Source of the DNA: Thozetella sp. PMI_491
Lineage: Eukaryota; Ascomycota; Sordariomycetes; Chaetosphaeriales; Chaetosphaeriaceae
Direction: 5' to 3'
DNA length: 64,000 bases
Assembly: GCA_021432635.1 (NCBI GenBank)
Contig: MU270021.1
Coordinates: 1,453,357-1,517,356, forward strand
Shown: piece after piece, positions 1 through 10,837 of the stretch
How the letters are laid out: the number at the start of each line of letters is the position of its first letter
Position numbering within the stretch: the first letter of the stretch is position 1
The notes under the pieces: generated by a model
Database searches by the model: none
What the model was told of the DNA's origin: nothing
What the model saw: only the letters and a program-made list of their open reading frames with translations
Made by a program: the position numbers and the translations under genes

Positions 1-1435
1 GACTATGGCATCGTGTCCCTATGAGAACACATCAGTCGGCATGGCCAGGACGGCAAATAGCCCGTTAACTTACCTCGGCCTCAAATGCGCGGTGGAGAAG
101 GCCACCTAGGCCACACGCTATGAGATCATCAAAACACAGAAACCCTTTCCGCACTTGAGGATACTGTCTAGATCTGTGCCCAACTGTCTGAAAGTCCCTA
201 ATTAGATTAGAAAATTTGAATAAAAATTGTGAAAGGCATATTAGAAAGGGAACGACCACGTCAGGCAGGTACTGAGGCTTGTCGGTACCTTAGGTAGAGC
301 ACAGAGCAGGTCTTTGAGCACCCCGGATGCCGTCTGGGCGATCCACTGAATGAATATCGGTCCTCTAGATGTTTTCAGTTCTTTGGAAATTGGCCAGCAC
401 CGCATGTCCACCGTTGTTCCAGCATCTGGCTTATAGTCTTGTACCCCACGTAGCCTCACCATGGCAGCTCCGAGAGTTGAACCATCAACCTCTGCGCAGA
501 AGAATCCGTCTCTCTGGCCACCCTCAGGAAATATGTTGATGAAAGACGGCAGCATCGTCTGTGGATCGTTTTTACAGCATTCACGCATCTCACGACTAGC
601 TCTTGCGACATGGAGAGCAAATTTGGCGCACTGATATGTTTCTCAAGCTCACCATTGATTGTCTGCAAGGTGCCCTCCATGATAACTATGGAAGGGTGTA
701 CCGGGGCATCAGACGGCCCTATTATCTCGATATTCGACGATCTAGAAAGGTTATTTTTACAGTCTTTTTGGTGATAGTACCGCTCTTTAGATCTGCTGGG
801 GTCATTTCATTCGAGGGGACACGTCGAATAGTAACTCCGTTCACCTTGATCAAATTCTTCGGTTTAAAGTTAGCAGTCAAGAACCTCGGAAATATGATGT
901 TGAGGTCTACGATGAAGGAAGTTCTCGGATATCTTAGTTCGTAGCCTGGCACTGTAGGGTGTGGTCTGGGGGGTTCAAAATTATATCTATGTTTAGGCAT
1001 GGCAGAGGTCGTGAGAACGTAGGTACCTTGTCTTTACCACTCTTATGGGAGGCTGTTGGTTGCACGGACGTACTACCTGCCTTTTGCAGCACATTCGAAA
1101 TGGACTGCGGGCCACTGTACTGTGCTCCACTGAGACTCCTTGGATGCTGCCACCAAAGATCAGTCCATAAAATCTAAGTTGTTGTCTTATTTGTATAGAA
1201 GTACCCAGAACGGTTTTGGGCCCGGTTTCCAGCGGCCATTCGTGTTTAGCGGATGTGTCATTTCTCTCTGCAAGGCAAAATGGTGGCAGACGAAGTTCAT
1301 GCTATAGCAACAACGACGATAGGATGCAGGATCTAAACTGCAGATGCGACAGTCTGCGCCCCGTATGATAATAGATGCTATGCAGCGATCGAACATATAA
1401 CCTGCCACTTGGTTGGTTGACTCTTGCGTTGCCAA
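1..1435. other. Intergenic region 3' of dac1, no recognisable gene
   Basis: Several short open frames lie on the minus strand (about 241-588, 456-680 and 722-1000). They could be joined on paper into a small gene, but I recognise no domain, and the splice sites and codon pattern are not convincing. Because the neighbouring genes belong to the GlcNAc regulon, I looked for an NDT80-like regulator (RON1), a glucosamine-6-phosphate deaminase and the missing end of the NGS1-like protein. None matched. The stretch may be non-coding or hold gene remains. Confidence 0.4.
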
Positions 1436-2953
1436 TCATCCACTGCTGTACACCGGAGTACCAAACTTCCAAACTTCACGGATGGAGATAGTCGTGAAGC
1501 CATCGGCGTCAAGGCCATCATCCAAGACTACTAGGTCTGCATCAGCTCCAGATACTATGCTCCCCTTAACGTGGGACATTCCAAGTACCGCCGCCGGGGT
1601 CATCGTGACTGTCTTGATTGCCTCAGGAATGGAACATCCTGTCCACCGGAGAAGGTTATTGAGAGAGTTTGGGAGATCAATTCCGCTACAGAAGATTCTG
1701 TGGTCAGTGAATCCGATCTTTTTAATAAAAACGAGTGAATTAAAGGATTCTGGAAAGGAGAATGAACCTACCTGCCAGCCAGAGTTGAGGTGCCTTCCAG
1801 CTTCAATGTCATTCCTTGCTTCACTGTACGCTGACCATTTGTCCATTCGTAACTGCCATCCTCCATCCCCATAAACATTACCGCATCGGTGATAACAACC
1901 ATGCCTTCTGGGTGGGTGTTATAAGCTAGCCTAACGCTTGCTGGATGAAGATGGATACCATCTACAATGATGCCAAAGTATGGACGGCCGTCATCAGCGA
2001 GCCCAGTTTGATCGTTGAAGACACGGTCCTTTGAGGACGCGATGAGGCCAAAGATTCCGGGCTCACGGTGATGTAGCTGGTTCATAGCGTTGAATAGGTG
2101 AGTGACCATAGTAGATCCGGCTTTGATGCCCAGGACGGCCTCCTCGTAAGTAGCAGCAGTATGCCCAATGCTGGCGGTTATCCCGTTTTCGCTGAGCATT
2201 CGAATGGAATCCAATGCCCCAGCCCGTTCAGGAGCTAAGGTTATCATTTTGACTCTAGAAGTCGTCTTGCTTGAAGAAGAGATGAGATTTTCACTACCGT
2301 AGACCTCTAGAAGGAGATCTGGCTCGCTACTGTTGCCTAAACAGAGAATCGCTTCGGGACTATGGCAACCCTTTTGTGTGTGTGCAAAGAATGGGCCCTC
2401 ACAGTGAGCCCCCAGTGATTCAGCGCCGAGTGCAGCATTTCTTTCTGCACCGGTCGGTCCTAAGAAAGGCAACGCCTAATTTGCCGGTCAGATAAAGCCT
2501 TGCTCTTCGTCACCTCATCCTAGGCCACCCTACCTGATGATAAATTTTAGAAAACTGACTTGTCATTGTTGGCAGGTAGCTCGTGGTACCGGTCTGGATG
2601 AGGCGCTGGTTCAGATCATATAGACCCTGCTTGAATTGCTCCGGGTTGGCGACGCAATCTACGCTGGAGAAGTCAAACCCAAAAGCGCCGTTGATTTGAA
2701 TATCAATGAAACCAGGAGCCAAGATTCTGCCGTGTAAGTCGACCACGTGAACTTCCGCGGCATTTATGCTGGCTCTCGGGCCTTCGCAGATTACTCCAGC
2801 GCGAATGTCAATCCAAACATCTGAGGACACGAGCTCCAGCCCTCGTACAATACGGCCATTAGTGAACCTGACGTAAAGTGGCGAAGGGGTAGCAGCTGCT
2901 GGTATATCAGTGAACATCATTTGTCTTTGGATATTCGTGAAGAAAATTTGCAT
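1436..2953 (-). CDS. dac1: N-acetylglucosamine-6-phosphate deacetylase (NagA/Dac1 family)
   Basis: Removes acetate from GlcNAc-6-phosphate to give glucosamine-6-phosphate, the second step of cytosolic GlcNAc catabolism after phosphorylation. Exons 2953-2534, 2475-1772 and 1685-1436 join in phase to 457 residues, which fits the family. Metal and substrate motifs of the amidohydrolase barrel are all present: HCEGP around residue 165, GHTAATYEEA, THLFNAMNQLHHREPG, DGIHLHP, and the catalytic aspartate in ITDAV. The C-terminal strand GADADLVVLDD is typical. The first ATG (2953) leads straight into the conserved small beta domain (RFTNGRIV). Introns are 58 and 86 bp with GTAGG donors. It lies 1.2 kb downstream of, and in the same direction as, an NGS1-like sensor gene, the usual partner in fungal GlcNAc clusters. 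The copy looks intact. Confidence 0.92.
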
Positions 2954-4153
2954 AATTCGCGGGGAAATGTGTCGCGAAGCCGAGGGGCAGAAGACTAAGG
3001 GAATAAGAAGATCCTAGTTGTGTTTTCTCGAGATCCATGGATACCACAGGGGATCACCGCCCATGAAGACCTACTACCCTCCACAGTATGCTCTAGCTTA
3101 AATTTGAGGTCTTGTTACAGACGCACGTAACCATACCGGGCCACATCAGCTGGCTGGGTATTCTAAAGGCCCCTCCTTGATGAAAGCCCCCACCTTGCCT
3201 AGCACTTACGACCTGTCTCCGGAGGCACTGGATCAATTACATAGCTGATGATCTACATGCGATCTACTCCCAATCTGTCTACCTTGTGGACTCAGATCAG
3301 GCTCGACTTGATTCTAGAACGAGAGGATGTCGCAGGTCTTTGTTGATAGGGCTGCCGGACCTGGATCCCCCCCTTCCACGACCACATAGCGGGTTGATAG
3401 TATAGCCATCTACGGGGAAGGTCCACGGTGATGGCGGATTCTGGGCCGTAGTGCGATACGACCGCCTTCCTACCGCTTCTCAACTTCACAAGTCATCTTC
3501 TTTATGCAGCGTTTCCGAGGCAGGGTAGAGCCGCACACATTTACATAACAAAATAATATTCGGATCAAATGAGAAACTGTATTACTAGAACATTTTTTTA
3601 TTGAAACTTGCCACGCGCGTCATATACATATAGCTCAATGGCAAAATCTAGGATTCAATGCGTTGCATGAGCGTGGCATGTTGCATCCATGATAGCTGTG
3701 CTCTGGCGGCGACGACAAGTTGAATGGGTTACATGACCATGTAACTCATAAGCCTATAGCCCGATACCGTAATAAGTAAGCTGCGACCCACTTTAAAAGA
3801 GATGGTGGTTGCGGGTTCCCGCGGCGTACCTGATGTGGCTCGCGGCCATCTATGTGCTCGACCGTACCTACTTCTTGGTACCTGAGCTATTCAGATACAG
3901 GGTCTACTCGGCCGTACCGTGCCACTTATATAGAACCACGCCACAGCGCTTGGGCTCTGGGGCTACACGCTAGATGCATCGATACTCTGCTGCTCTCCCA
4001 TAGCTGCGGCACGTAGTTGATAGTTTCATCTGAGATTCGAGAAACTAGAGAATTTCGATTGATTGGCAAGTCATTTTCATAATTGCTGAATTGGATTGAC
4101 TGGCGACTCAATGCATTTGACCCAGTAGACGCCCTTCGTTTCGTAGCCGATTC
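2954..4153. other. Intergenic region between dac1 and the NGS1-like gene
   Basis: About 1.2 kb holding the dac1 promoter and whatever follows the truncated sensor gene. Short minus frames at 3292-3489 and 3926-4111 resemble nothing I know. The 3926-4111 frame lies just past the stop of the NGS1-like gene but does not read like the missing GNAT end. Confidence 0.4.
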
Positions 4154-6250
4154 TTATGCAATGCTGCCATTCACACCTAAGCAGCGTTGAGCGTGCTCTC
4201 GGAGCGATTTTTCAATTCCGACCCCTCTTCGATCCGGGTCAACAAGGACGGTTCCAATCTGGGCACCGGAGTGTGAGCTCGGAGCAACTCCAACCGCAAT
4301 GCCGAAGATAACGCCTGTGCTACTATTACGGACAACAAAACACCGCTTTTCCGGAGCAACATCGTCGGCGTTCTGCAGCGAGAGAATATGTTCCAGTGGA
4401 GGTGCTTCGGGGATGCGGCTCAACAGTCTCTGCATCGATGCCCGATCGCGTGTCTTATCGTACGACTCTACTAGCCAGGTTGCTCTCGTCTCTCCTTCGT
4501 TCCAGTCTAGGCTCCAATTATCGGATCGCCGCGTTAAAGTAAGAGGGATGTTGCTGCTGGGTTTTAACGTCCCTGCGAAGAGGCTAGTGACGTTCCGCAG
4601 CGACGGCATGGTAAAGTCATATGTACAGATGTATGTCTGAACATCCTTGTCGGTTAGGAAGTCGTGTGGGGAGCTGAGAGCGACCACAACCAGTGGCTTT
4701 TCGAGGTTGTCTTCGCCTTTCTGGTATCTGCATTGCATGATTGCGTGTTTAGTCACTCCGTATTGGTAGGCATTCCTCGTGGCATCTGCAGTCATGATGA
4801 TGACCGCGGACGCACGTGAGATCAATTGTTCATGCAGTGGGCGGAGTCCGTTGCTTGAGTAGGACGTATGAGCTAGTTTCACTCCCAGAGTTTCTGCCAA
4901 AAGGACGCCGAACAGTTGAAATGTGTCTTCGCCGGGCGCAAGTTGACCCAGGCTGGGTGCTGGGGCTGCACGTAGTAAGGATTGCCTCGTAGCTGTAGAG
5001 GGGAATAACTCGATTAGTGGAGTGAGGAGAAGAATCTCTCCATCCTCTGACATCTTTCTCACACGCTCAAGATTGTTCGGGGCATCTCGTACCAGGCTGA
5101 TTGCTCCTCGATAGATTTGGTTAGCTAGAGCCACGTTTTCGATGTGCAGATCTGCGAGGCGAGCAAGGCCCTGGGGATTAAGAGCCCGCTCCCATGAAGT
5201 GCATTTCCCTTTCATTTTCTTGATCCTCCTTCCAGATGCTTGCAAGACGTGTAGCGGGATGCTTCCATTCCTTACCGCCTTTCTCAAGGTGTTTAGACCT
5301 TCCAGTTGCGCCTGCTGCGAGTGACACACAGTCACCATATCGCACCCAGCGCTGATAGCCCGGCTGACACCTTGGGAGATACCGATATCTTGATAGAGAG
5401 CCTCCATTGCGAGGCATTCGGAGAGAACGACGCCCTCAAACTGGCATTCGTGTCTCAATATTCCAGACACAATGCTTCTATCCACGCACGCATAGTCGGT
5501 CGTCTTGCCGGCGATGTTGAGCGTGCAGCCTCCGACGAGGATCGCGTCTAGACCGACCTGGGCGCACGCTCGGAAAGGGACAATGGCCCGGTCTTGCAAA
5601 TCTTCTATTGTTGTCCCTATCGATGGAAGACTGAGCTCAGAGCCGTCAGGAAACTCGGCGTCTCCGTATGAGGGAAAGTGTTTCCCGCAGCACGCAACTC
5701 CGGCTTCCTTGAAGCCGCGCACAGTCTCCACGCCATGAGTGAGGACTGTGACGGGATCGTCGCCGAAGGCACGAACGCCGAGGGGGGACGGCCTTGACGC
5801 CGACAATACATCGAGGACCGGCCCTATTATCCAGTTGATTCCTACGCAGCTCAGCTCCGAGGCGACGGCCTTGGCGGCTCGTCGGGTGAGATCGGGAGAG
5901 GCGACAGTAGCCATGCCTAAAGCAGACGGGAACTGAGTGATTGATTCATCCACGAGGGAGTTCAGGCTCCCATTCTCCTGATCGATGGCGATGAGCAGGG
6001 GTTGGTGATGACCGGCTTTGTAGGCACAATATTGTAGGCCTCTTACTAAATGCGTTACCTGGCTTGCGGCTGCACGAATGAATAAGCACCAGGTCCTTCG
6101 ATTCGTAGGATACCATCTATTTTTTACCCACATTCGAGATTTTTGGCGGTCAAGAGGATTGCACCAACCATGTGCTCCTCTATCAGCTCTTGCAGCTCTC
6201 TCGTCAAGGTGGTGCCGTTGAAGCCCACGAGGAACAAGCCCCCCAAAGTT
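4154..6250 (-). CDS. NGS1-like GlcNAc sensor: GH3 (NagZ-like) domain with C-terminal GNAT domain, 3'-truncated
   Basis: In Candida, Ngs1 binds GlcNAc through its GH3 fold and uses its GNAT domain to acetylate histones at GlcNAc catabolic promoters; the same architecture is found in GlcNAc clusters of filamentous fungi. Here an upstream exon (6250-6132) encodes the start of the GH3 barrel (GLFLVGFNGTTLTRELQ). A 62 bp intron (6131-6070) follows, and then one long exon 6069-4154 with LLIAIDQENG, GKHFPSYGD, ILVGG and a YICTYDF segment before the GNAT part. The GNAT acetyl-CoA loop reads DPDRRGVGIEKSL, but the protein stops about 15 residues later at NGSIA. From memory, family members run on for some 200 more residues. 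The true start codon lies upstream of 6250 and I could not fix it: the simplest upstream splice (GTAAAA donor near 6290) creates a stop. Either the gene is a decaying copy or its ends are unusual. dac1 lies downstream on the same strand. Confidence 0.8.
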   Translation of the reverse strand, partial: NFGGLVPRGLQRHHLDERAARADRGAHGWCNPLDRQKSRMWVKNRWYPTNRRTWCLFIRAAASQVTHLVRGLQYCAYKAGHHQPLLIAIDQENGSLNSLVDESITQFPSALGMATVASPDLTRRAAKAVASELSCVGINWIIGPVLDVLSASRPSPLGVRAFGDDPVTVLTHGVETVRGFKEAGVACCGKHFPSYGDAEFPDGSELSLPSIGTTIEDLQDRAIVPFRACAQVGLDAILVGGCTLNIAGKTTDYACVDRSIVSGILRHECQFEGVVLSECLAMEALYQDIGISQGVSRAISAGCDMVTVCHSQQAQLEGLNTLRKAVRNGSIPLHVLQASGRRIKKMKGKCTSWERALNPQGLARLADLHIENVALANQIYRGAISLVRDAPNNLERVRKMSEDGEILLLTPLIELFPSTATRQSLLRAAPAPSLGQLAPGEDTFQLFGVLLAETLGVKLAHTSYSSNGLRPLHEQLISRASAVIIMTADATRNAYQYGVTKHAIMQCRYQKGEDNLEKPLVVVALSSPHDFLTDKDVQTYICTYDFTMPSLRNVTSLFAGTLKPSSNIPLTLTRRSDNWSLDWNEGETRATWLVESYDKTRDRASMQRLLSRIPEAPPLEHILSLQNADDVAPEKRCFVVRNSSTGVIFGIAVGVAPSSHSGAQIGTVLVDPDRRGVGIEKSLREHAQRCLGVNGSIA

Positions 6251-6866
6251 CTAAGACGGTTTAGGAAAAAGGCAATAACATTTTACCATATAGCTTGCCT
6301 TTCAAACGCCGACTCATCTTTGTCATTTCCGATGTGAGAAACTCCGTGGTTCGGTGCCGCGCCAGTGGCTAGACTCTCTTCGCCGTGCGAAGTCGGAGCC
6401 ACCATATGGACTGGCAATTCGGATTGCTGTATATAGTGTGTGGTTTTGAGCGGAAAAGCGAGATTGAAAAATGGATGGGGCCAGGCGCTAATTTTATGCT
6501 GCACGGAGTAAGGGGTGGCTGGATCCACGTACCGTCACATTGGGGTGGCTGTACAGCAGATTTACTGTAGTATGTAAGCCCAGACGAATCATGGTGCTCG
6601 TCAGCACTAAATGGACTTTGGGGGTTAATCACGTGCGGGGCTCCTCTCCGCCCTTTTCGGTCAATAGGTCCCTTAGGTCAAGGTATGTCTGTTAACTAAT
6701 GCAAGGTAACTAGTTATGTAGAAGTGTTGGTGACGGTAGCGTTGACACGAGTTGGAATACCCTCCGGACATTCCCGTTTCTTAACGTACTTCTCGCGCCG
6801 CTAGATAACGAAGCAGCTACAGCAAGCCTGTGAAAAATATTGTCTTAAGACGTAGAGATGATGTTC
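6251..6866. other. Region upstream of the NGS1-like gene
   Basis: Should contain the first exon and promoter of the NGS1-like gene (minus strand) and the 3' flank of the esterase. A minus open frame at 6283-6528 ends just where a first exon could end, but joining it to the 6250 exon through the nearest GT donor gives a stop codon. A weaker GTTTGA donor a few codons earlier would keep the frame. I see nothing else. Confidence 0.35.
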
Positions 6867-8885
6867 TCACTGTGGCACCCGTGCCGATACTGTGCGCCAA
6901 AAGTCGCACCGGGCTCCCCGGCCGCCTTCCCACGCCATCGGGTCCACCAGGCGAAAGTTATTGACAATACCTGATCCCGTTCGTTCGTAATAACTCAGGT
7001 TTGAAGTTACAGTCACTAGCTCTACTTTACCTCCTGTAGTGTTCAGGTCCAGCTGCCAAGGCTCATCCAGCTTGAACGGAGGCCAGTTCATGTTGCCGTC
7101 TCGGCCGATTGGGACAGTTGCGTTAGTAGCGTTTGCAGTAGCGTCAGTCAAAGATATGACTGGCGTGTTTTTGATAACAAAGTTGCCCCAGATCTTCTGA
7201 AATATGGTTCGAAAGTCTAGATTCGGCGTTGTTGCTCCGACAGAAAAATAGGCCGACAAATCAGCACCGTGATAGGCGGGCGTAACTGAGTATTGATACT
7301 TCCAGGAGCGCCGGCCCTTCTTGCTAAATGTTTCCGCAAGCCATTGTGCTGGACAGTCAAAGACTGCCTCGGCAGATATGTCAAAGACGGTTTGCTGGAT
7401 ACCTGTAGCCATCTCGGACTGGGTCAGAGCGGTCGGCCGAGTTGTACCTAGGGTATCGAAGCGTATTCCACTATCACCAGGCTGGGCGAAGTCAACGTGG
7501 TAGATAGCATTAAGTCTTTTGATATCCTGCGGGTTGAAGAGTGGGAACGTATTAGAAACGAAGTCGTCGTACGCGTCCCGAGACGTAACGTTGGAGTTGG
7601 CCAATGGGACACCGTCGTTTGCGTTCTTCTGTAATGAAGCGGTTAGCACTATTGCACCGAAGCCTTCAGGCTAAGATCCTTTGCTCACACCAACAAGGAG
7701 GCTACGGCCGTTTACTTGTCCACGAGATAGTAACACTAAGGGGCGATCCTGGATATAATCGCCATCGATGACGGGAAGGAAGGCAAAAGAGCTGAAATAT
7801 CCCTCGGTTGTGGAGACAATACCGCTCGCATTTTGTAATAACAAGGTGTCAGCAGCGGCTAGACATTCAAATGTACCTGGATATCTTGCTCGCTCTTCTG
7901 CATCCCGGCCACAGCCAACCAAGCTGGCTAAAGTGTCAAAATGCTTAGCGGGAACAGCGTCGTCGTATCTATAGATAGGCGGTAAATATGGGCTCGCCGC
8001 AATGATCTATAGTGCCCGAGTTAGATCAGACACCACTTCTGCGGGATGCTTATCGAGAAGAGGAAACTGACATTGTCAAAAAGATGGGAATCGTGTCCAC
8101 CAAACGCCAGTGCGTGGTACATAGTCGAGCCAGCACCGGAAGACTCTCCGCCAATGGTAACACGTTTGGGGTCGCCACCAAATCTCGCAATATGATGTTG
8201 AATCCACTTCAAGGCAAATCGCTGGTCTAGAAGTCCTACATTCAGCTGCCCGAATTTCTTAACGTCTGTAGAAGCAAGAAAGCCGAACGCGCCGAGGCGA
8301 TACTGCAATTCGACAACAATGAATTCGTTGGCGTTTGTGTTCATTATCACGCTAGGATCATACGCTGCACCGAACATGGAGTAGCCGCCTCCATCTGTGA
8401 TGGGTTAGCACGCCGCGCACATTACGACCAAAGTACACTGATCATACGTATCCACACCAGCACGGGAAGAGCTGAGGCATCTGGCGCTGCATAAATATTC
8501 AGATATAAGCAATCCTCGTCGCCAAAGGCTGAGTTGAATCAGTAGGCCGAGGGGAGTCCGAATGCACCACTCTGAGGACATATCGGTGGCTGATCGACGG
8601 CGAGGATGGCCTGGCTGTTATTGACGGGGGGAGCCTGTGGAGCCTGCCAACGGAGCTTGCCAAGTGGCGCGGCTGCATAGCGGATGCTGCCGAAGTGTGA
8701 GCATAATTAATCTTCCCGAACGCGGTAGTCGCTACCAGAGCTGACCTTTTCCAGATATTAAGGTCATAGGTATCATTATAGTAACCTTGATAGGTGGCAT
8801 AGCCAAGATCGATTATCAAGCTTGGTGCTTTGGCTAATGCTAACTCAACCCAGAAGGCGGTGAGTAGACCAGCAACGGCGATCAT
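6867..8885 (-). pseudogene. Secreted type-B carboxylesterase/lipase with one in-frame stop
   Basis: Alpha/beta-hydrolase of the cholinesterase/lipase type, expected to hydrolyse carboxylic esters outside the cell. Exons 8885-8746, 8686-8448, 8394-8072, 8006-7689 and 7628-6867 join in phase (594 codons). The N-terminus has a signal peptide. Motifs follow in order: EDCLYLNIYA, VWIHGGGYS (oxyanion loop), GGESSGAGS (nucleophile serine), then a normal C-terminus ending soon after CDFW. Four introns of 53-65 bp all have good sites. In exon 2 a TGA at 8541-8539 falls between SAY and FNSAFGDEDC, in the proven frame. Either this is a fresh pseudogene or sequence error, or a cryptic intron (GTGCAT donor about 20 bp upstream of the stop, CTCAG acceptor near 8530) removes it and joins PQS to AFGDEDC. 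The rest of the gene shows no decay. Confidence 0.8.
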
Positions 8886-9454
8886 GGTGTCTTCCCGAAT
8901 CGCTTGATTCCAAACTGTAGGGACAAGAGACAAAAAAACACTTAATATTTCACAACGCAATAAAGCTGGAGATGATTGGAAGTTGGAGATGAGGATCTGA
9001 CACAGAATTCTCTGGCAGGGGGCAGGACTTTCGCCTCCGTAGAGAATGGGGACGTCGGACGGGATCAATTTGGGGCGAGGGTTACACCAAGTCACGTGTA
9101 GTTGTAATACGCTCTCTACTTTTTGCCTAAGTAAGGTGTCTGCCTAGCTTTTGCTCGGCCGTTCCAGTGCAGATTGTGACCCGCGTCAAGGTAAATGCTG
9201 TCATGGCCGAGCTATTTAATTATGACTCTACAGGCGGAGCTGTATCCCTGTGATCGACGGTTACAGCGATACTACCTCAGTACACAGCACCCAATCAGCC
9301 ATCTCCCACGCCAGTCCAAGGCTTTAAAAGCCTGTAAAACACGTGCGCAGCCTGCATATAAACATATAAATGTCGTCAAGATAAAGTATAGTGTATTTGC
9401 TTTTTGCGGAGTTTGACAATTCAATGTTAATAAACGTCGGTTAATAATCCCAGT
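8886..9454. other. Intergenic region between esterase and SET gene
   Basis: Esterase promoter side and 3' flank of the SET gene. AT-rich towards 9360-9450. No gene or repeat recognised. Confidence 0.4.
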
Positions 9455-10837
9455 TTAGTGTGGTATCCCCCCAAAGCTGACCTGGTTGTTCGTGCGTTTC
9501 ATCCAGCTCCAGTGGTTCCAGGGATCGCTAGCTAGTTTCGCCATTTCGAATATATCATTGCTCTCTATGCTCACTGCAGGTATCCCGTACTCGAGTGCCA
9601 AGTGCGCGTACTTTGTGGCTGTCCAGGCATCCCCAATGCCGCTATACTCAAGCGCGGCATAGATGTACCCAATATAAATGGCCCCCCACATCTTCTCTTG
9701 CTGATAAAGACTAATGAGGAGCTCCGCCATCTTGGGGGTTGCCTGGCTCGTTGGTTCATAGCTTAAGAACTCCGGCAAAAGGGAGTTGATCTTAGCGATA
9801 CGATCGTCGCTAACTGCACCCTGTATATCGTCTTGCGTGCATGAGCGACATTCACAGCTAAAGCCCCATGATTCCTTCAGTCTCTTTCGGCGTTCTCTCC
9901 GACTCATTGACGGGTTAATATATGATAGAGAAAGCTCTTCTCCCGGGAAAATGTCGCGCATTGCATGGACATAATGGGTCATCGTCTCATAATTGAAGTA
10001 GTACTTGGCGCTAGGCCGACAGTCGTGGTTCATCCGAGAGATCTCAGGAAAGATAGCTAGGAACTGGGCTTGTTCTTTATCCTCAAACTCTGGGTTGATC
10101 TCAAAAGAGTTGGTCGATATTATCTTCCGTATGATTTGAGTCTTGGTTAACCCGGTCGCATCTGCGTGAGTGGATAAATTCATGAAGGTCTTGCGCGCCG
10201 CTTCTGGCAAATATCCAACCCCGTAAGCATTCAAAGACTCATAGTCTTCAGAGCTAAGCCAGTCAGCACTTCGGTAGTCGATCATTAGCGAGGCTGTGTC
10301 TGCCATGATGAGCTCACCGCGCCGAATAAAGCGCGTTGCTTCCAGCCCCATCCCCCTTTTAGGAAATTTCTTCATCTCATATTTGGCTGGAGTCGTTGTC
10401 GATCGAGTTCGATCGACAATTCGTTGGATGCTGTCAGGCTTAGACAATGCATGCTGGGACGCGATAAACCTTGCTCGAGATGGAGTCGTCAAAATCGAGA
10501 TTCCCTTCCCGCTTGCAAATTTGGCATCCGAGAAGACGCATATCTTGTCGTTCAGTGTGGTGCTGTGGACGCATGGGGAGGAGAATGTCCAGTTATGCCC
10601 GCTTGGGACATCGCTGAGAGTGGTGTTTTTGTCAGAGTTTGATGTATGCTGGCTGGGGATCTTGTCCTCTAGCTTTGTAGCTTGTTGGGCTTGGAAAGCC
10701 GGTGAACTTAGGGGACTGGTGCCGGAGAATAGGGTTGCGAAGGGTTCACGCGGGCATAACCCTGTGTCGCTTCCGTATTTGGCGCGGTGAGCAGTCGTGG
10801 CTGCGGTATACAGAGCCAGGAATAATACCGCCTTCAT
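9455..10837 (-). CDS. SET-domain protein with signal-peptide-like N-terminus
   Basis: Single-exon gene of 460 residues. I chose the ATG at 10837 because the frame upstream of it begins at a non-ATG codon; from there it reads MKAVLFLALYTAATTAHR, which looks like a secretion signal. The SET domain covers roughly residues 155-325. Visible are GMGLEATRFIRRGELI at its start, the RMNHDCRPSA (NHxC) pseudoknot motif, GEELSLSYI, and a post-SET CECRSC cluster. A helical region follows, as in SET5/SMYD-like fungal proteins. The family transfers methyl groups from SAM to lysines, but many fungal members of this shape have no known substrate. A secreted or ER-targeted SET protein is odd for a histone methyltransferase. 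The alternative is that the hydrophobic start is not cleaved. Confidence 0.85.
   Translation of the reverse strand: MKAVLFLALYTAATTAHRAKYGSDTGLCPREPFATLFSGTSPLSSPAFQAQQATKLEDKIPSQHTSNSDKNTTLSDVPSGHNWTFSSPCVHSTTLNDKICVFSDAKFASGKGISILTTPSRARFIASQHALSKPDSIQRIVDRTRSTTTPAKYEMKKFPKRGMGLEATRFIRRGELIMADTASLMIDYRSADWLSSEDYESLNAYGVGYLPEAARKTFMNLSTHADATGLTKTQIIRKIISTNSFEINPEFEDKEQAQFLAIFPEISRMNHDCRPSAKYYFNYETMTHYVHAMRDIFPGEELSLSYINPSMSRRERRKRLKESWGFSCECRSCTQDDIQGAVSDDRIAKINSLLPEFLSYEPTSQATPKMAELLISLYQQEKMWGAIYIGYIYAALEYSGIGDAWTATKYAHLALEYGIPAVSIESNDIFEMAKLASDPWNHWSWMKRTNNQVSFGGIPH

Noticed and set aside
241-1000. Possible RON1 (NDT80-like) regulator or other GlcNAc gene beside dac1
   Set aside because: The frames do not match NDT80-like, deaminase or hexokinase motifs.
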